From positions 62,001 to 126,000 of the forward strand of contig NZ_JMIH01000014.1 in assembly GCF_000714815.1 (NCBI RefSeq): a stretch of 64,000 nt of DNA, written 5' to 3'. The notes below the pieces were generated by a model, which made no database searches, had not been told where the DNA came from, and saw nothing but the letters and a program-made list of their open reading frames with translations. Origin of the DNA: Anditalea andensis (GTDB taxonomy: Bacteria; Bacteroidota; Bacteroidia; Cytophagales; Cyclobacteriaceae). Shown in pieces: positions 26,399-36,277 of the stretch. A program made the translations under genes and the position numbers. Each line of letters starts with the position of its first letter. The stretch's first letter is position 1.

Positions 26399-27595
26399 TT
26401 AGAATTTTAGAGCATTCCTGTAGTCTAAAATAGATTTTTGAATCGAAAAATGAGAAAGGGCGAGCTCTCGAATATTGGTACGGTCCAATAATTTTAGCTT
26501 TGTAAGCCAGTGTAATGCCTTGGACAAACTACTGCCTTTTTTGTGTTTATATGGGTGAATATATCCTGAGAATTCTTTTAATAACAGCGCTGTATCCCCT
26601 ATTCCGGTACTTGAGATGGTAGGAAGGCCCATAAGGAGGTATTCGCCTAATTTAATCGGAGACAGTCCTCTCAGACTATATGCTGGCCTCCTCAGGTTAA
26701 AAGCAACATCAGCTGCAGACAAGTACTCAGGTACCTCGTTATAATCGAGATTGATAATATGAATGGAAGATTTTAGGTTAATAGGAATGCGGTTTTTAAC
26801 GTATCCTCCATCTGGAGTGAGGACAATCCATTCTGCACCGGAATTTATTTGTTTGTATGCATTAAAAATTTCTACCATTTCTTCCCACCCATACTGGGGC
26901 CCTAAGCCACCTGAATACACAAATAGCGTGTCTTCATTACCAAGATCCAACTTTGCCCTGATCTTTTGGCGAGCTTTAATATCAAACCGGAACTGCCAGG
27001 GATCCTTTCCATTGGTTACTTTAAAAAATTTAGTCCTATATACTTCACCTATAGTACCTACATGAATATTGATAGCTTTAAACGTCCGGGTAAGTACCCT
27101 GTCTGCACGGTGCAATAGTTTACTTTCCTGGCTTTTAAGGCATCGGTACTGAAACCCTTTTTCATTCACTCCACCGAAATCCACCCTTTCTTCTAAGGGC
27201 ATTCCGTCCGCATCAAATACTATTTTAATTCGTTGCTTTTTGATGAATTCATAATTGAAATTGACCATAGCTGCTGGCATGGTAGACCTCGGCATTATGA
27301 TATCGATCTTATTTTCTTCTAAGTAATGTTTTAAAAAACGGATACCTTTCATTAAAGTATTAACCGTACCTATGCTTACTATAGGCCTGCGATAAACCTC
27401 AATATGACTATAGTTAATTCCATAATCTTTAGCCAATGCTTTAAGCCTTAAAACTTCTTCTCCATCTGCCCAGGAAAACTGAAGTACATAACAAGCTAAC
27501 CCGCTCTGTTGTATTCCTGCTAAAATTGGAAAAAAAAGATTTTCCATATAATTTGTACGATCAGAATCCCAGGTTAGGAAGAGAAGTCTTTTCAT
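26399..27595 (-). CDS. Glycosyltransferase, GT4-like (GT-B fold)
   Basis: 398 residues. N-terminal Rossmann-type half (MKRLLFLTWDSD...) and a C-terminal half with VYSGGLGPQYGWEEMVEIF, ADVAFNLRRPAYSLRGLSPIKLGEYLLMGLPTISSTGIGDT. The last segment matches the donor-binding region of GT4 enzymes, with P-I-K-L-G-E-Y in place of the more usual ExxxxE variants. Sugar donor and acceptor unknown. It sits in a run of co-directional glycosyltransferase genes. Confidence 0.85.
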   Translation of the reverse strand: MKRLLFLTWDSDRTNYMENLFFPILAGIQQSGLACYVLQFSWADGEEVLRLKALAKDYGINYSHIEVYRRPIVSIGTVNTLMKGIRFLKHYLEENKIDIIMPRSTMPAAMVNFNYEFIKKQRIKIVFDADGMPLEERVDFGGVNEKGFQYRCLKSQESKLLHRADRVLTRTFKAINIHVGTIGEVYRTKFFKVTNGKDPWQFRFDIKARQKIRAKLDLGNEDTLFVYSGGLGPQYGWEEMVEIFNAYKQINSGAEWIVLTPDGGYVKNRIPINLKSSIHIINLDYNEVPEYLSAADVAFNLRRPAYSLRGLSPIKLGEYLLMGLPTISSTGIGDTALLLKEFSGYIHPYKHKKGSSLSKALHWLTKLKLLDRTNIRELALSHFSIQKSILDYRNALKF

Positions 27596-27712
27596 AGGAT
27601 GAATAGCCAGTATAAATCATTCTAAATATTTATTTTTTATTAATATACGTACTATTAATTCAGAAAACACTTAATATATTTTAAATTAAGTTCATTTAAA
27701 CAATAGAATATC

Positions 27713-28777
27713 TTATGAAAAATCTAACAATCTTTGATGCATCCTTTCCCAGTTTTTATTAAGGTTAAAGGAAGATTCTACCAGTTTACGGCCTTGCACC
27801 CCCATCTTAATACATAGGTCATGGTCCCTGATCAGCATAGACAAATAAAAAATCCAATCTTCTTCTGAAGCAGCTAAAAATCCATTTATGCCATGTCTAA
27901 CTACATCAGTATTCATTCCCACTGGGGATGCCACTATCGGTAAGCCGCAGGCCATATATTGGATCAATTTATAGGCACATTTTCCCTGCTCCCAATCCGA
28001 ATCAGGCAATGGCATTATACCCACGTCAAAAAAATGAAGGTAGGAAATTTCATTCTCTTCTGACCAAGGCAGACATTCCCATTCTCCTTTAAAATCCAAT
28101 GATGTCTCTGGACCAATCACCATTATTGTAAATTTCATCATATCATACAGTTTCTCCAGTGAGGGCAGTAAATTATGAAGATATTTGACAGTCAAAGGTG
28201 TTCCTATCCAGCCTATTACCGGAAGACTGGTTTTACTTTTTGGCACTTTCATAGCGTATTTATGTAAATCTACTACAGTAGGCAATACTAATGTCTCTTT
28301 AGCGCCTGCACGTATTGTCCTTTGGTATAAATAAGAATTACCTACCCAAACCATTTTGGCATGCCGCATGACTATGTCTATTTTATCGCCCAAAATATAC
28401 TTTACTATCCTTAATTTATGACAGTCATAATTATGAAAAATAGCATCATCATAATCTACTATATATCCTTTATTACAGAACTTTAATAGAAGTTCCGCAT
28501 ATGCAGGTAAGTAAGGAAAGATTTCTTTTTCAATATATATAATATCATATTTCAAAGCATTGACCAACGTCCATAACCTTCTACAGTAACATTTCACCAC
28601 ATTATAATAATCAGGTGAATTATTTTTATAGATGGCGCTTAGATAGTCATCATTGAAAAAAGAGGACACGGTCACCTCATATCCATGCTTTTCCCAGAAA
28701 TTCAGGTATTGGAAAGTACGCAACCGGCTGCTTGCACCTAAACGGGTATATTTGGGCAGAAATAATATCTTTTTCAA
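27713..28777 (-). CDS. Glycosyltransferase, GT4 family
   Basis: 354 residues. N-terminal KYTRLGASSRLRTFQYL, characteristic of a GT4 subgroup; DYDDAIFH in the first half; and a C-terminal half with IGWIGTPLTVKYLHNLLPSLEKL, DVGIMPLPDSDWEQGKCAYKLIQYMACGLPIVASPVG (nucleotide-sugar binding). Retaining GT4 enzymes use UDP- or GDP-sugars. It is separated from the next gene upstream by 23 bases. Confidence 0.9.
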   Translation of the reverse strand: MKKILFLPKYTRLGASSRLRTFQYLNFWEKHGYEVTVSSFFNDDYLSAIYKNNSPDYYNVVKCYCRRLWTLVNALKYDIIYIEKEIFPYLPAYAELLLKFCNKGYIVDYDDAIFHNYDCHKLRIVKYILGDKIDIVMRHAKMVWVGNSYLYQRTIRAGAKETLVLPTVVDLHKYAMKVPKSKTSLPVIGWIGTPLTVKYLHNLLPSLEKLYDMMKFTIMVIGPETSLDFKGEWECLPWSEENEISYLHFFDVGIMPLPDSDWEQGKCAYKLIQYMACGLPIVASPVGMNTDVVRHGINGFLAASEEDWIFYLSMLIRDHDLCIKMGVQGRKLVESSFNLNKNWERMHQRLLDFS

Positions 28778-28800
28778 AAAAATCTACTCATTACTTTATG

Positions 28801-30045
28801 TCAATATTGATGTACTTCATTTCCCTTTGGCAAAGGAGATAACTTGATATGCATACTTTTAAGTGTTTTACATCTCAACAAAGTTTTTCGTAACCTTCTT
28901 TCTTTTTGGTATGAAATAAGCCAAAAACAGAAAAGTAAAAAATAAATCATAGTCATGTTTTTCATACGCATAATAGCACCTAGATTCCCCAAGCTATTGG
29001 CGAAGGCCAGTAAAGTAGGAATAAAAACAACCATTCCCGCTTTAAGAAATACAGGCATATCCCTTAAAGCTTCAGGAGACCAATTACGGTAAATATAAAA
29101 ACTTAAATAAAGATAAACTGCGTTTTCACATGAACTTAAGAATGCCATAGTATTATGTGCATCAATAAATAACGGCCTAAACATATAAGTGAATATCCTT
29201 AAAGGAAAAGAATTGGAGGAGACATCTATCCCAGACTTTCCTGAAGCCAAAAGTCCAGCAGTCTTATTGGCCAATGTTTCCATTTCCACTATAGAAAATT
29301 CTTCTAATTTTAAAAACTCTAAGGTTGAATCACTGAGATAAATACTAACACCGAACGTAACCACACCTAATATATATTTATACTCTCTCCTAATTTCAGT
29401 ACTAAACAATATAGCCACAGAAGCAGATGCTATCAGTGCCTGCCCCATATGTGGTCTTGTCATATAGACAAAAAACAATGCAACCAATCCTTGCCACCAT
29501 TTTGTATTATAACTTTGCAATGCAAAAAGAAACCAAGCTATCCCCCAAAAGGCTATGGAATCCTTCCCTACACCTGCTGTCCAAAAATGAAGGTTAGGAA
29601 AATAAAAGACCAGTGGAAACAGGCGTATGTTCATGATAGCATGGTTTTGGGGAAAATTTACCGCTGTCATGATAAAAACATACCGGATACCTATAAAGCC
29701 CAAAGCACCAAATATTAAGTTGCCTGTTAAATAACTCAACCCTATTATTTGGCTAGGAATATAGGTCATCCATAAAACAAAAGTGGTGCTGGTGCCGAAA
29801 TACCTCCACCAAAACACATCACCCCTGATCAAAACCTGTTGCATTGTAAACCGCCAATATCCCTGAGAATCCCCACCAAACTGTAATATATACCAAGTGA
29901 AAAAAACAGAAAAACAAAGGTGATAAATAAGAAGGTAATGAAGGTGCTGTGAGTATTTTTTAGGCAAACCATATGCATTGGATATTCCATCATTTGTACG
30001 GACCAAAGCCGTAACTATTACACCTAATATTATGATGTCTAACAA
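28801..30045 (-). CDS. Multi-pass membrane protein of the polysaccharide locus (candidate polymerase), copy B
   Basis: 414 residues, TTG start. Paralogous to copy A over the full length: GGDSQGYW, LHFWTAGVGKDSIAFWGIAW, MTRPHMGQALIASA, YMFRPLFIDAHNTMAF, NSLGNLGAIMRMKN. Copy B has a basic C-terminal tail (QKERRLRKTLL) absent from copy A. Roughly ten membrane segments. Function inferred as polymerase or exporter of the surface polysaccharide; not recognised by motif alone. Confidence 0.72.
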   Translation of the reverse strand: MLDIIILGVIVTALVRTNDGISNAYGLPKKYSQHLHYLLIYHLCFSVFFTWYILQFGGDSQGYWRFTMQQVLIRGDVFWWRYFGTSTTFVLWMTYIPSQIIGLSYLTGNLIFGALGFIGIRYVFIMTAVNFPQNHAIMNIRLFPLVFYFPNLHFWTAGVGKDSIAFWGIAWFLFALQSYNTKWWQGLVALFFVYMTRPHMGQALIASASVAILFSTEIRREYKYILGVVTFGVSIYLSDSTLEFLKLEEFSIVEMETLANKTAGLLASGKSGIDVSSNSFPLRIFTYMFRPLFIDAHNTMAFLSSCENAVYLYLSFYIYRNWSPEALRDMPVFLKAGMVVFIPTLLAFANSLGNLGAIMRMKNMTMIYFLLFCFWLISYQKERRLRKTLLRCKTLKSMHIKLSPLPKGNEVHQY

Positions 30046-30061
30046 GCTGAAATTAACTTTT

Positions 30062-31168
30062 TCATTTACCTAGCAATGTTTTATAAAGCATTTCCAGTTT
30101 TTCTTTATAAATATCTATAGTATAGCTTTGAATAGCTTTTTTGTATCCTGCCAGACCCATTTCATACCTAAGTTCAGGATTCTGAACCAATAATTTTACT
30201 TTTTCAGCCAGCGCTAAAGGATTTTTTGGTTTAACAAAACATCCCGTAATGCCCCCTTCTACAATATCCTTTAGGCCTCCTACCCTACAGGCTATGACTG
30301 GCAACTTATGAAACATGGCTTCCACTGCTACTAACCCAAAGCCCTCCTGCACTGATGGGATGCAAAATATATCCATGATACCATAAAACGGATGCGGGTT
30401 TGACTGATACCCTAGAAATAAAATCCGGCCATTCAACCCCAAACTGCTAACCTGCCCTTTTAGCTTATTTAAATCTGGACCATCCCCTATTAGAATACAT
30501 TTTACTGAAGGTACTGATAACAAATCAATCGCATCAATAAGATCTGAAAATCGCTTTATTTCATTATGCATTCTTCCCACAGAACCTATTACTATATCAT
30601 CAGGTGCTATCCCTAGCCTTATTCTAAGGTTAGATAATTCATTTAATGTCGAGAAAGGGGGAATTGCTAGACCATTTGGCATTAAAAGTGTTTTATTATC
30701 TGAAACCTTTATTTTATGGTTTAGATATAGCATCACTTCAGGAGATATCCCCAGGACTACATCTGCGATCATAGCATATAGTTTCAGTAACAAATTAGCT
30801 TTACGAGATCTGAATTGAGGATCAGATGTTTCTTCTAAAATGGCTACAGGCACCCTTCCAAAAATTTTTCCTATAACAGCCATAGACATCCCTTCAAATA
30901 CGGCCCCGTGTATTATATGGGGATTATACTCCCTGATAAATTCTAAAAGTTTTCTATAAATTTTTAATTCAAATGGATGGTCAAAGGTACCTAGCGGAAC
31001 TACTTTAATGTTCAGGTCTTGAAACGCTGTGAAAATGTACCCCTTGGCCTGCGTACATACTATGGCCAACTGAAATTCATCGGAATTAAAGCATTTGGCA
31101 TATTGGAGCCTCACCTGCTCTACCCCCCCAGATGATATGGTTTCAATACAATGAAGAACTCTAATCAT
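30062..31168 (-). CDS. Glycosyltransferase, GT4 family
   Basis: 368 residues. Starts with MIRVLHCIETISSGGVEQ, the GG-V-E motif of GT4 enzymes that recognise an acceptor. C-terminal half has IGSVGRMHNEIKRFSDLIDAI, LIGDGPDLNKLKGQV, LGYQSNPHPFYGIMDIFCIPSVQEGFGLVAVEAMFHKLPVIACRVGGLKDIV. All GT4 donor-site landmarks (EGFGLVAVEA, the acid pair) are in place. Donor unknown. Confidence 0.93.
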   Translation of the reverse strand: MIRVLHCIETISSGGVEQVRLQYAKCFNSDEFQLAIVCTQAKGYIFTAFQDLNIKVVPLGTFDHPFELKIYRKLLEFIREYNPHIIHGAVFEGMSMAVIGKIFGRVPVAILEETSDPQFRSRKANLLLKLYAMIADVVLGISPEVMLYLNHKIKVSDNKTLLMPNGLAIPPFSTLNELSNLRIRLGIAPDDIVIGSVGRMHNEIKRFSDLIDAIDLLSVPSVKCILIGDGPDLNKLKGQVSSLGLNGRILFLGYQSNPHPFYGIMDIFCIPSVQEGFGLVAVEAMFHKLPVIACRVGGLKDIVEGGITGCFVKPKNPLALAEKVKLLVQNPELRYEMGLAGYKKAIQSYTIDIYKEKLEMLYKTLLGK

Positions 31169-31192
31169 TACCTATAGCTGACAATGTAAATC

Positions 31193-32407
31193 TCATAGCA
31201 ATGGGGTATTCATCGGTATTTTGGGAGAAGGAATATTGTAAATTTCCATCAATCGTACCATATGATTTTGCAGGGAATATTTCCTTATGGAAATTTGTGC
31301 TATCTGGCCGATTTTTTTACGCATAGATCCATCCATCTCTATAAGTTTGACCATAGCATCTTTAAGCTGACCAGGTTGGTACGGATCAATAAGATACCCA
31401 GATTCACAATCGATGATTATTTCACCAGGCCCGCCTTGATTTGTCACGATACAGGGCAATCCACACTGCATAGCCTCCACAAGTGAATTAGAAAAGCCTT
31501 CGGAAAATGAAGGTAAAACAAATGCATCAGCTGCAGTTAAATATGGTTTCACATCCTGTATGAATCCGAAAAATATAACCTGACTTACAAGACCTAAATC
31601 TTTGACCAGCAATTCCAATAACCCCCTTTGCGGCCCATCTCCTACCAGCCATAATTGTAAAAAATCTCTCTTATCTTTACATATTTCGCCAAATACATTT
31701 ATAAGCGTCTTTAAGTTTTTTATCGGTACTAGTCTACAGGTAATAATAAATACAAAAGTTTTTCCCTGGTTGACCTGAGTTCCAATCCTCGAAAAATCCC
31801 GCATATTTTTTCTATTAAAGACCTGATATATCCGCGAATCTAAGTTACTTGAAACCACTGATATGGTATTTTTAGCAAACATACATCCCATATCCAATGG
31901 GTTATATATTACTTCTACTTTATTTGCTTTCACCTCCCCTAAAGCTATTAGTCTTTGCTTTACTGATTCGGATATAGCCAGAACCTTATTGGCATTTAAA
32001 TAGACCAATTTAAATAAACATGCCCAAAAGAAACTATGATTCGGAAAACCTATTTCTTCCCCTATTCTTAAGGGTATTCCTGAAATCTTAGCTGCTACCA
32101 GACCATGAAAATTGGCTTCTGCACCTGATGTATGGATAATATGAGGTTTCGTTTTCTTAAATATTTTTATTAAGCGGAAAATTAAAACCAGGTTAGGGAT
32201 CCTTATCGAATGGTTCATTACTTGGACCAATACCCCTTCCGATCTTAATGAGCGCTCTTTAGCACCCCCTTGGCCCAATGCTATTATGCCTAGGTCTATC
32301 ATCCTATTGTTTTTAAGACTTTTTGCTGTGAGATGTACCCTTTGTTCCAAACCGCCAAAATCAAGTAAAGGAACAATCCTGATCAATTTTATAGGAGAAT
32401 CCGACAT
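31193..32407 (-). CDS. Glycosyltransferase, GT4 family
   Basis: 404 residues. Landmarks: N-terminal RIVPLLDFGGLEQRVHLTA, central VFIITCRLVPIKNLKTLINVF, WLVGDGPQRGLLELLVKDLG, and the donor site DAFVLPSFSEGFSNSLVEAMQCGLPCIVTNQGGPGEII. Closest in form to GT4 members acting on outer polysaccharide chains. It starts 116 bases after the GT2 gene ends. Confidence 0.93.
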   Translation of the reverse strand: MSDSPIKLIRIVPLLDFGGLEQRVHLTAKSLKNNRMIDLGIIALGQGGAKERSLRSEGVLVQVMNHSIRIPNLVLIFRLIKIFKKTKPHIIHTSGAEANFHGLVAAKISGIPLRIGEEIGFPNHSFFWACLFKLVYLNANKVLAISESVKQRLIALGEVKANKVEVIYNPLDMGCMFAKNTISVVSSNLDSRIYQVFNRKNMRDFSRIGTQVNQGKTFVFIITCRLVPIKNLKTLINVFGEICKDKRDFLQLWLVGDGPQRGLLELLVKDLGLVSQVIFFGFIQDVKPYLTAADAFVLPSFSEGFSNSLVEAMQCGLPCIVTNQGGPGEIIIDCESGYLIDPYQPGQLKDAMVKLIEMDGSMRKKIGQIAQISIRKYSLQNHMVRLMEIYNIPSPKIPMNTPLL

Positions 32408-32523
32408 TTAAGTATAGTATAAATATGTAAAAACCCTGATCAAATACATTTGATGACTTATAAGTTTATATCCATTTGCCAAAACATGATTGATCAAGTA
32501 AATCATTAGGTACTTCATCAATA

Positions 32524-33399
32524 TCATCTTTTGGTATCGCTGCCATTTATCAAATAAAAATACTCTATCCATGCCCCGATGCTTATAACCATACATACTA
32601 TAGAGATAGCTAAAGCTTCTTTAAAATTAACGGTAAACAACTTTTTGACTGAAAAACGGAACCTCCTCCATGTAAAATCAGCTACATGCCCAAAAAATCT
32701 AAAATGCCTATTGTTATATTTACGTAGGTACACCCCTCCCAAAAGCCGCCTATATTTATAATCCAGTTGAAAAACAGTATTTCTGGCAGGATGACGGACT
32801 ATAACCTCAGGAGCATATATGACTTTATATTTATTGGATATTTTTTTTGATAGATCGGTATCGCCATTTGATTTTAATTTTGGGTCAAATCCTCCAAATT
32901 TCTTCAGGACACTTTTATATGAAAACCAGTTTCCGGCACCACAAGAGCCTTCTTTAGTATATGCAAAAAAATCAAAACCTGTATATTTTTCATAAATTTC
33001 TGCCAGTGTCAATGCGTTGGGATTTTTATAAAATAAAGGGACATCACCTGCAATAATCCCTATAATTTTATCCTTATCATTCTCAAAATACTGATACGCA
33101 TTAATTAACCAATCAGGGTCCGGTATGCAGTCCGAATCGGTCATTGCGATGATATCCCCTTTGGCTGTATAAATACCTTTGTTTCTAGCGGCATATGATC
33201 CGGGTATGATTTCATCTATCAATTTTAAGTTTAAGCTGGAATAATATACTCCTGGTAGTTTAATAGAAAGGTGGGGAAAATTGTTGACAATTATCACTTC
33301 AAAAAACCCAGGATTCAAAGTTTGTCCTATTAACCCGTCAAGGCATTTCAAAAGCCTTATATCATCTTTATAGGTGGGAATGATAACAGATATTATCAC
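32524..33399 (-). CDS. Glycosyltransferase, GT2 family (GT-A fold)
   Basis: 291 residues. N-terminal MIISVIIPTYKDDIRLLKCLDGL, the nucleotide-binding DSDCIPDPDW (DxD-type), GAGNWFSYKSVLKKFGGFDP and GDTDLSKKI motifs are classic for inverting GT2 enzymes. The C-terminus has a hydrophobic segment (ALAISIVCMVISIGAWIEYFY) that may anchor it to the membrane. Overlaps the preceding gene by 4 bases. Confidence 0.92.
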   Translation of the reverse strand: MIISVIIPTYKDDIRLLKCLDGLIGQTLNPGFFEVIIVNNFPHLSIKLPGVYYSSLNLKLIDEIIPGSYAARNKGIYTAKGDIIAMTDSDCIPDPDWLINAYQYFENDKDKIIGIIAGDVPLFYKNPNALTLAEIYEKYTGFDFFAYTKEGSCGAGNWFSYKSVLKKFGGFDPKLKSNGDTDLSKKISNKYKVIYAPEVIVRHPARNTVFQLDYKYRRLLGGVYLRKYNNRHFRFFGHVADFTWRRFRFSVKKLFTVNFKEALAISIVCMVISIGAWIEYFYLINGSDTKR

Positions 33400-34235
33400 C
33401 TAAATTTTCTGATTATATTATGTGTGATAAATGGAATAACTTTACGGGACTTTCTACGCATGAATGAAATATTCAACCTAATTTTCAATAAAAATGATGC
33501 TTCATCTTTTTTCAAAAATCCAAAAGCGTCATACATATCTATGTTTTTGAAGAGCCAGGCCCTGCCAAAAAACCCTGTGCTGATGTTTAATTTATGAACA
33601 GTCATGCACCACATAGGATAGCGGCTATAAATTTCTAGCTTATCCGGATCATTTGAATAATCCATATGTTTTTTGTAAAAAACTGACTTGATCATCCCAT
33701 TTTGAATCTCCTCTATTAAACTTATAAATGGATTATTTTTATGGATAGCGGTTCCGAATGCACCTCTTCCCATCAGGTATGTACCCCCATAATTAAAGTT
33801 TATAGCAAGATGGACCTGTTTCTTAAAACAGGACTGAATTTGCAATACAAAATCCCTATGAATCATATCATCACTATCCAGCCGTGTAGAGATGATGTAT
33901 CCTGTTCTGATCTCAATTAAATTTTGAAAATCTGACAAAAAGTGTTTTCCAATATCTTCAAAAGAACCCCGTCTGTAATGAAACCTCACAAAACCATGAA
34001 ATTCCTGTATTGCTTTTAGTTTTGACCTAATCGACTCCGGGGTCCTTTTGTCCAAATAAACTATCCAGACGAAATTTTTACAGCTTTGATTTAATACAGA
34101 AGGCAAACACATTTTAATGAAAACATCTACCCTATACTTAAGCCACTGATCAGGAGACCATCCCAATTTATTCCCTTTTTCGTAATAACCGAGATTTATT
34201 TTAGTTATAATAAAATGTTTAAAAATATCACCCAT
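33396..34235 (-). CDS. Putative rhamnosyltransferase-family protein
   Basis: 279 residues. Pattern of the 'putative rhamnosyl transferase' family: FKHFIITKINLGYYEKGN at the start, WLKYRVDVFIKMCLPSVLNQS, IVYLDKRTPES, and the DxD-like RLDSDDMIHRDFV. It is a GT-A-type enzyme of unknown specificity; the rhamnose label comes from the family name, not from evidence here. First gene of the main glycosyltransferase run; its stop overlaps the GT2 start. Confidence 0.78.
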   Translation of the reverse strand: MGDIFKHFIITKINLGYYEKGNKLGWSPDQWLKYRVDVFIKMCLPSVLNQSCKNFVWIVYLDKRTPESIRSKLKAIQEFHGFVRFHYRRGSFEDIGKHFLSDFQNLIEIRTGYIISTRLDSDDMIHRDFVLQIQSCFKKQVHLAINFNYGGTYLMGRGAFGTAIHKNNPFISLIEEIQNGMIKSVFYKKHMDYSNDPDKLEIYSRYPMWCMTVHKLNISTGFFGRAWLFKNIDMYDAFGFLKKDEASFLLKIRLNISFMRRKSRKVIPFITHNIIRKFR

Positions 34236-34632
34236 TAAACAACACCTCTATAATAAAATTTTATTATTAATTTATGAATCTAAACAACACCACATACAAA
34301 ATATGACATAATAAAAAATTTTATATATCTATAAAAACACCTCCTATGGCATATTAAAATAAACATCGTTATTCTAACACTCATATATAATATAATGCTT
34401 CGCCACGTCAGCCACATCAGCTGGTACGATAAGACACATCCTAAAACAATAATAAGTTATATTATTCATAAATACACATATAAAACCATTAAATAGACAA
34501 ATAAATGCAACTTAAGTATTTAATCAGTTTTGAATGGTGATTAAGCATAGAAAAATCATATGCGTCATTCCTTGGATTAAAGGACGGAATAAAAAAAGGA
34601 ATACAATAAACTAAGTTTAGCTGTTAATTAGT
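34236..34632. other. AT-rich gap inside the polysaccharide locus
   Basis: About 400 bases, very A/T rich, no ORF worth noting. It must contain the promoter for the run of genes ending at 25146, but no clean TAnnTTTG site is seen on the minus strand. Confidence 0.4.
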
Positions 34633-35883
34633 TTATTCCCGGAAACCTTCTGGTTTCTGGATAGTATTTTTATAAAAGTAAGGGAAATGTCGGATCATGC
34701 TAACAGCATGAAGCGCAGCTAACTTTGGGGTAGCATATTCATCTATATACCTGCCCAAAAAATGTAAAAATCTATTGGTATAGGGTAACAGCGTGTCTTC
34801 CCCGATATGATCCAGTTTATGTCTCGGCAATATCTCTATAAATCCCGCTGCCAATCCACTAGGAATTAACATATTAGATCCGTGGATACCAATCACCAAG
34901 TGACTCTTGGCATATGTGCTGTTCCATTTTTGCTCTGTTTCATAACTAATTTCAAAAACCCTCAAGTCAGTGATTTTAGTCCATAACTTACCGGTTTTGC
35001 CTAACCCAGTGGCAAAAATATGAGCATGGGGAATTTTATCTAAAATATTCTTTGCAGTTCTATTAATTAGATCATTTTGTCTGGAAACCAAAAAAAATTT
35101 CAGGGTTTTAATTTTACCTATTTTGGTAAAGGCATTTATAACTATAGACAATAATTTACTTCCATGCCAAAACCTGTCTTCTCTTAAGACAAAAGTAATA
35201 CATGGTCTTTTACTTGAGAATGTGGAAAGCTCAAACCTGGAAATTCTGAGCATTTTTTCTACATCTACATATAAAGACTGATCCAAATGGGTATAAGTTT
35301 CACAAAGAAATACCCTATTAAACCTTAATAATTGATCCTTTATCCATTTATCCAGATTCTGAATCCTAATATGACAAAGCTTCAGGGGTAAATGGACCAG
35401 CCAAGCTTCATCTACCCCCTCCGGCAGCAACCATCTAAATTGGGAAGGAATCAGCACTATAACTCTTACATCTTGCTTATTGTCCATTAGTGAATATGTA
35501 TTCCAAAGCTTGGTAAATACATGACCAAAGCAGTTATCTAAGCAATTTACAATCACCACTTCTTTATGCAACTGTCTAGAGGTCAGTGTAAACGTAACTT
35601 TTCTGGCACTCATTTCTTTCATTCCCTCAATCAGCGGCATAGCCAGCCAGTCTTTAGCCCGGGGCACATATGATACAAACTGATAATCTTTGGAAAATTG
35701 GGTCGGAAAATGGGCATCATGACCTATAGGTATGGTTGCAAAATAATCTAATCCACATCCTTCACACATCTCCTCTCTAAGGATATGCATTCCCTGAAAA
35801 AATAGTTTCCCACTAGAAACTGATTCATATCCACATGAAGGACACTGTATAGAAAAATTGGGTGCAGGTTTTATCTCAATCAT
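34633..35883 (-). CDS. Zinc-ribbon protein with GT61-like C-terminal domain
   Basis: 416 residues. The N-terminus has two Cys pairs, CPSCGYES...CEGCGLDYF (about residues 14-46), forming a zinc ribbon. The C-terminal half contains VIGIHGSNMLIPSGLAAGFIEILPRHKLDH (about 330-360), which resembles the HGAxLxN...xxxxIEI core of GT61/DUF563 glycosyltransferases. The combination of zinc ribbon and such a domain is unusual and not one I recognise. Next to the polysaccharide locus, so a sugar-transfer role is plausible. Confidence 0.55.
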   Translation of the reverse strand: MIEIKPAPNFSIQCPSCGYESVSSGKLFFQGMHILREEMCEGCGLDYFATIPIGHDAHFPTQFSKDYQFVSYVPRAKDWLAMPLIEGMKEMSARKVTFTLTSRQLHKEVVIVNCLDNCFGHVFTKLWNTYSLMDNKQDVRVIVLIPSQFRWLLPEGVDEAWLVHLPLKLCHIRIQNLDKWIKDQLLRFNRVFLCETYTHLDQSLYVDVEKMLRISRFELSTFSSKRPCITFVLREDRFWHGSKLLSIVINAFTKIGKIKTLKFFLVSRQNDLINRTAKNILDKIPHAHIFATGLGKTGKLWTKITDLRVFEISYETEQKWNSTYAKSHLVIGIHGSNMLIPSGLAAGFIEILPRHKLDHIGEDTLLPYTNRFLHFLGRYIDEYATPKLAALHAVSMIRHFPYFYKNTIQKPEGFRE

Positions 35884-36172
35884 ATGGTCACCATTATCTT
35901 AAGCCAATTTATATAATCAAATGATACAATAAATTTAAAAACAGAAAGGGTATAGCAATCTACTATTAGTTGTTTAAGATGTTCATAAACTGTAGCAGCG
36001 TAGGAGTGCCATGTAGCGCATGATCGCTATACAAGCCACTACCTGATCATGATCTGTTTCTCTTGTATGTATTACGGGTATAATAGAAATCTGATCGAAA
36101 TAATAGTGCTAAAAATCAGGTTGGCCATTGGGACCTATTATAACTGGAATCTAGATTTCCCAAGATCATCCT

Positions 36173-36207
36173 GATAAGATTTTCCGATTTGTTTTGCAAA
36201 TCTTATC
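36173..36207. repeat. Inverted repeat, 10-bp arms
   Basis: GATAAGATTT (36173-36182) and AAATCTTATC (36198-36207) with a 15-base spacer. A competing smaller hairpin, GATTTG (36186-36191) / CAAATC (36197-36202), uses part of the same sequence, so two alternative folds are possible. Confidence 0.6.
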
Positions 36208-36260
36208 CCATACACCACTAATGGAATAAGAATAAAATATCCCTCCTGCACCTACGGAAG

Positions 36261-36277
36261 GAATGTTCAGAACATTC
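36261..36277. repeat. Inverted repeat, 8-bp arms
   Basis: GAATGTTC (36261-36268), one base, GAACATTC (36270-36277). Enclosed by a wider pairing of CGGAAG and CTTTCCG about 10 bases further out on each side, giving a nested stem. Confidence 0.6.

Noticed and set aside
32408-32596. 62-codon minus-strand ORF next to GT2
   Set aside because: Overlaps the GT2 gene in another frame and lacks a meaningful composition.
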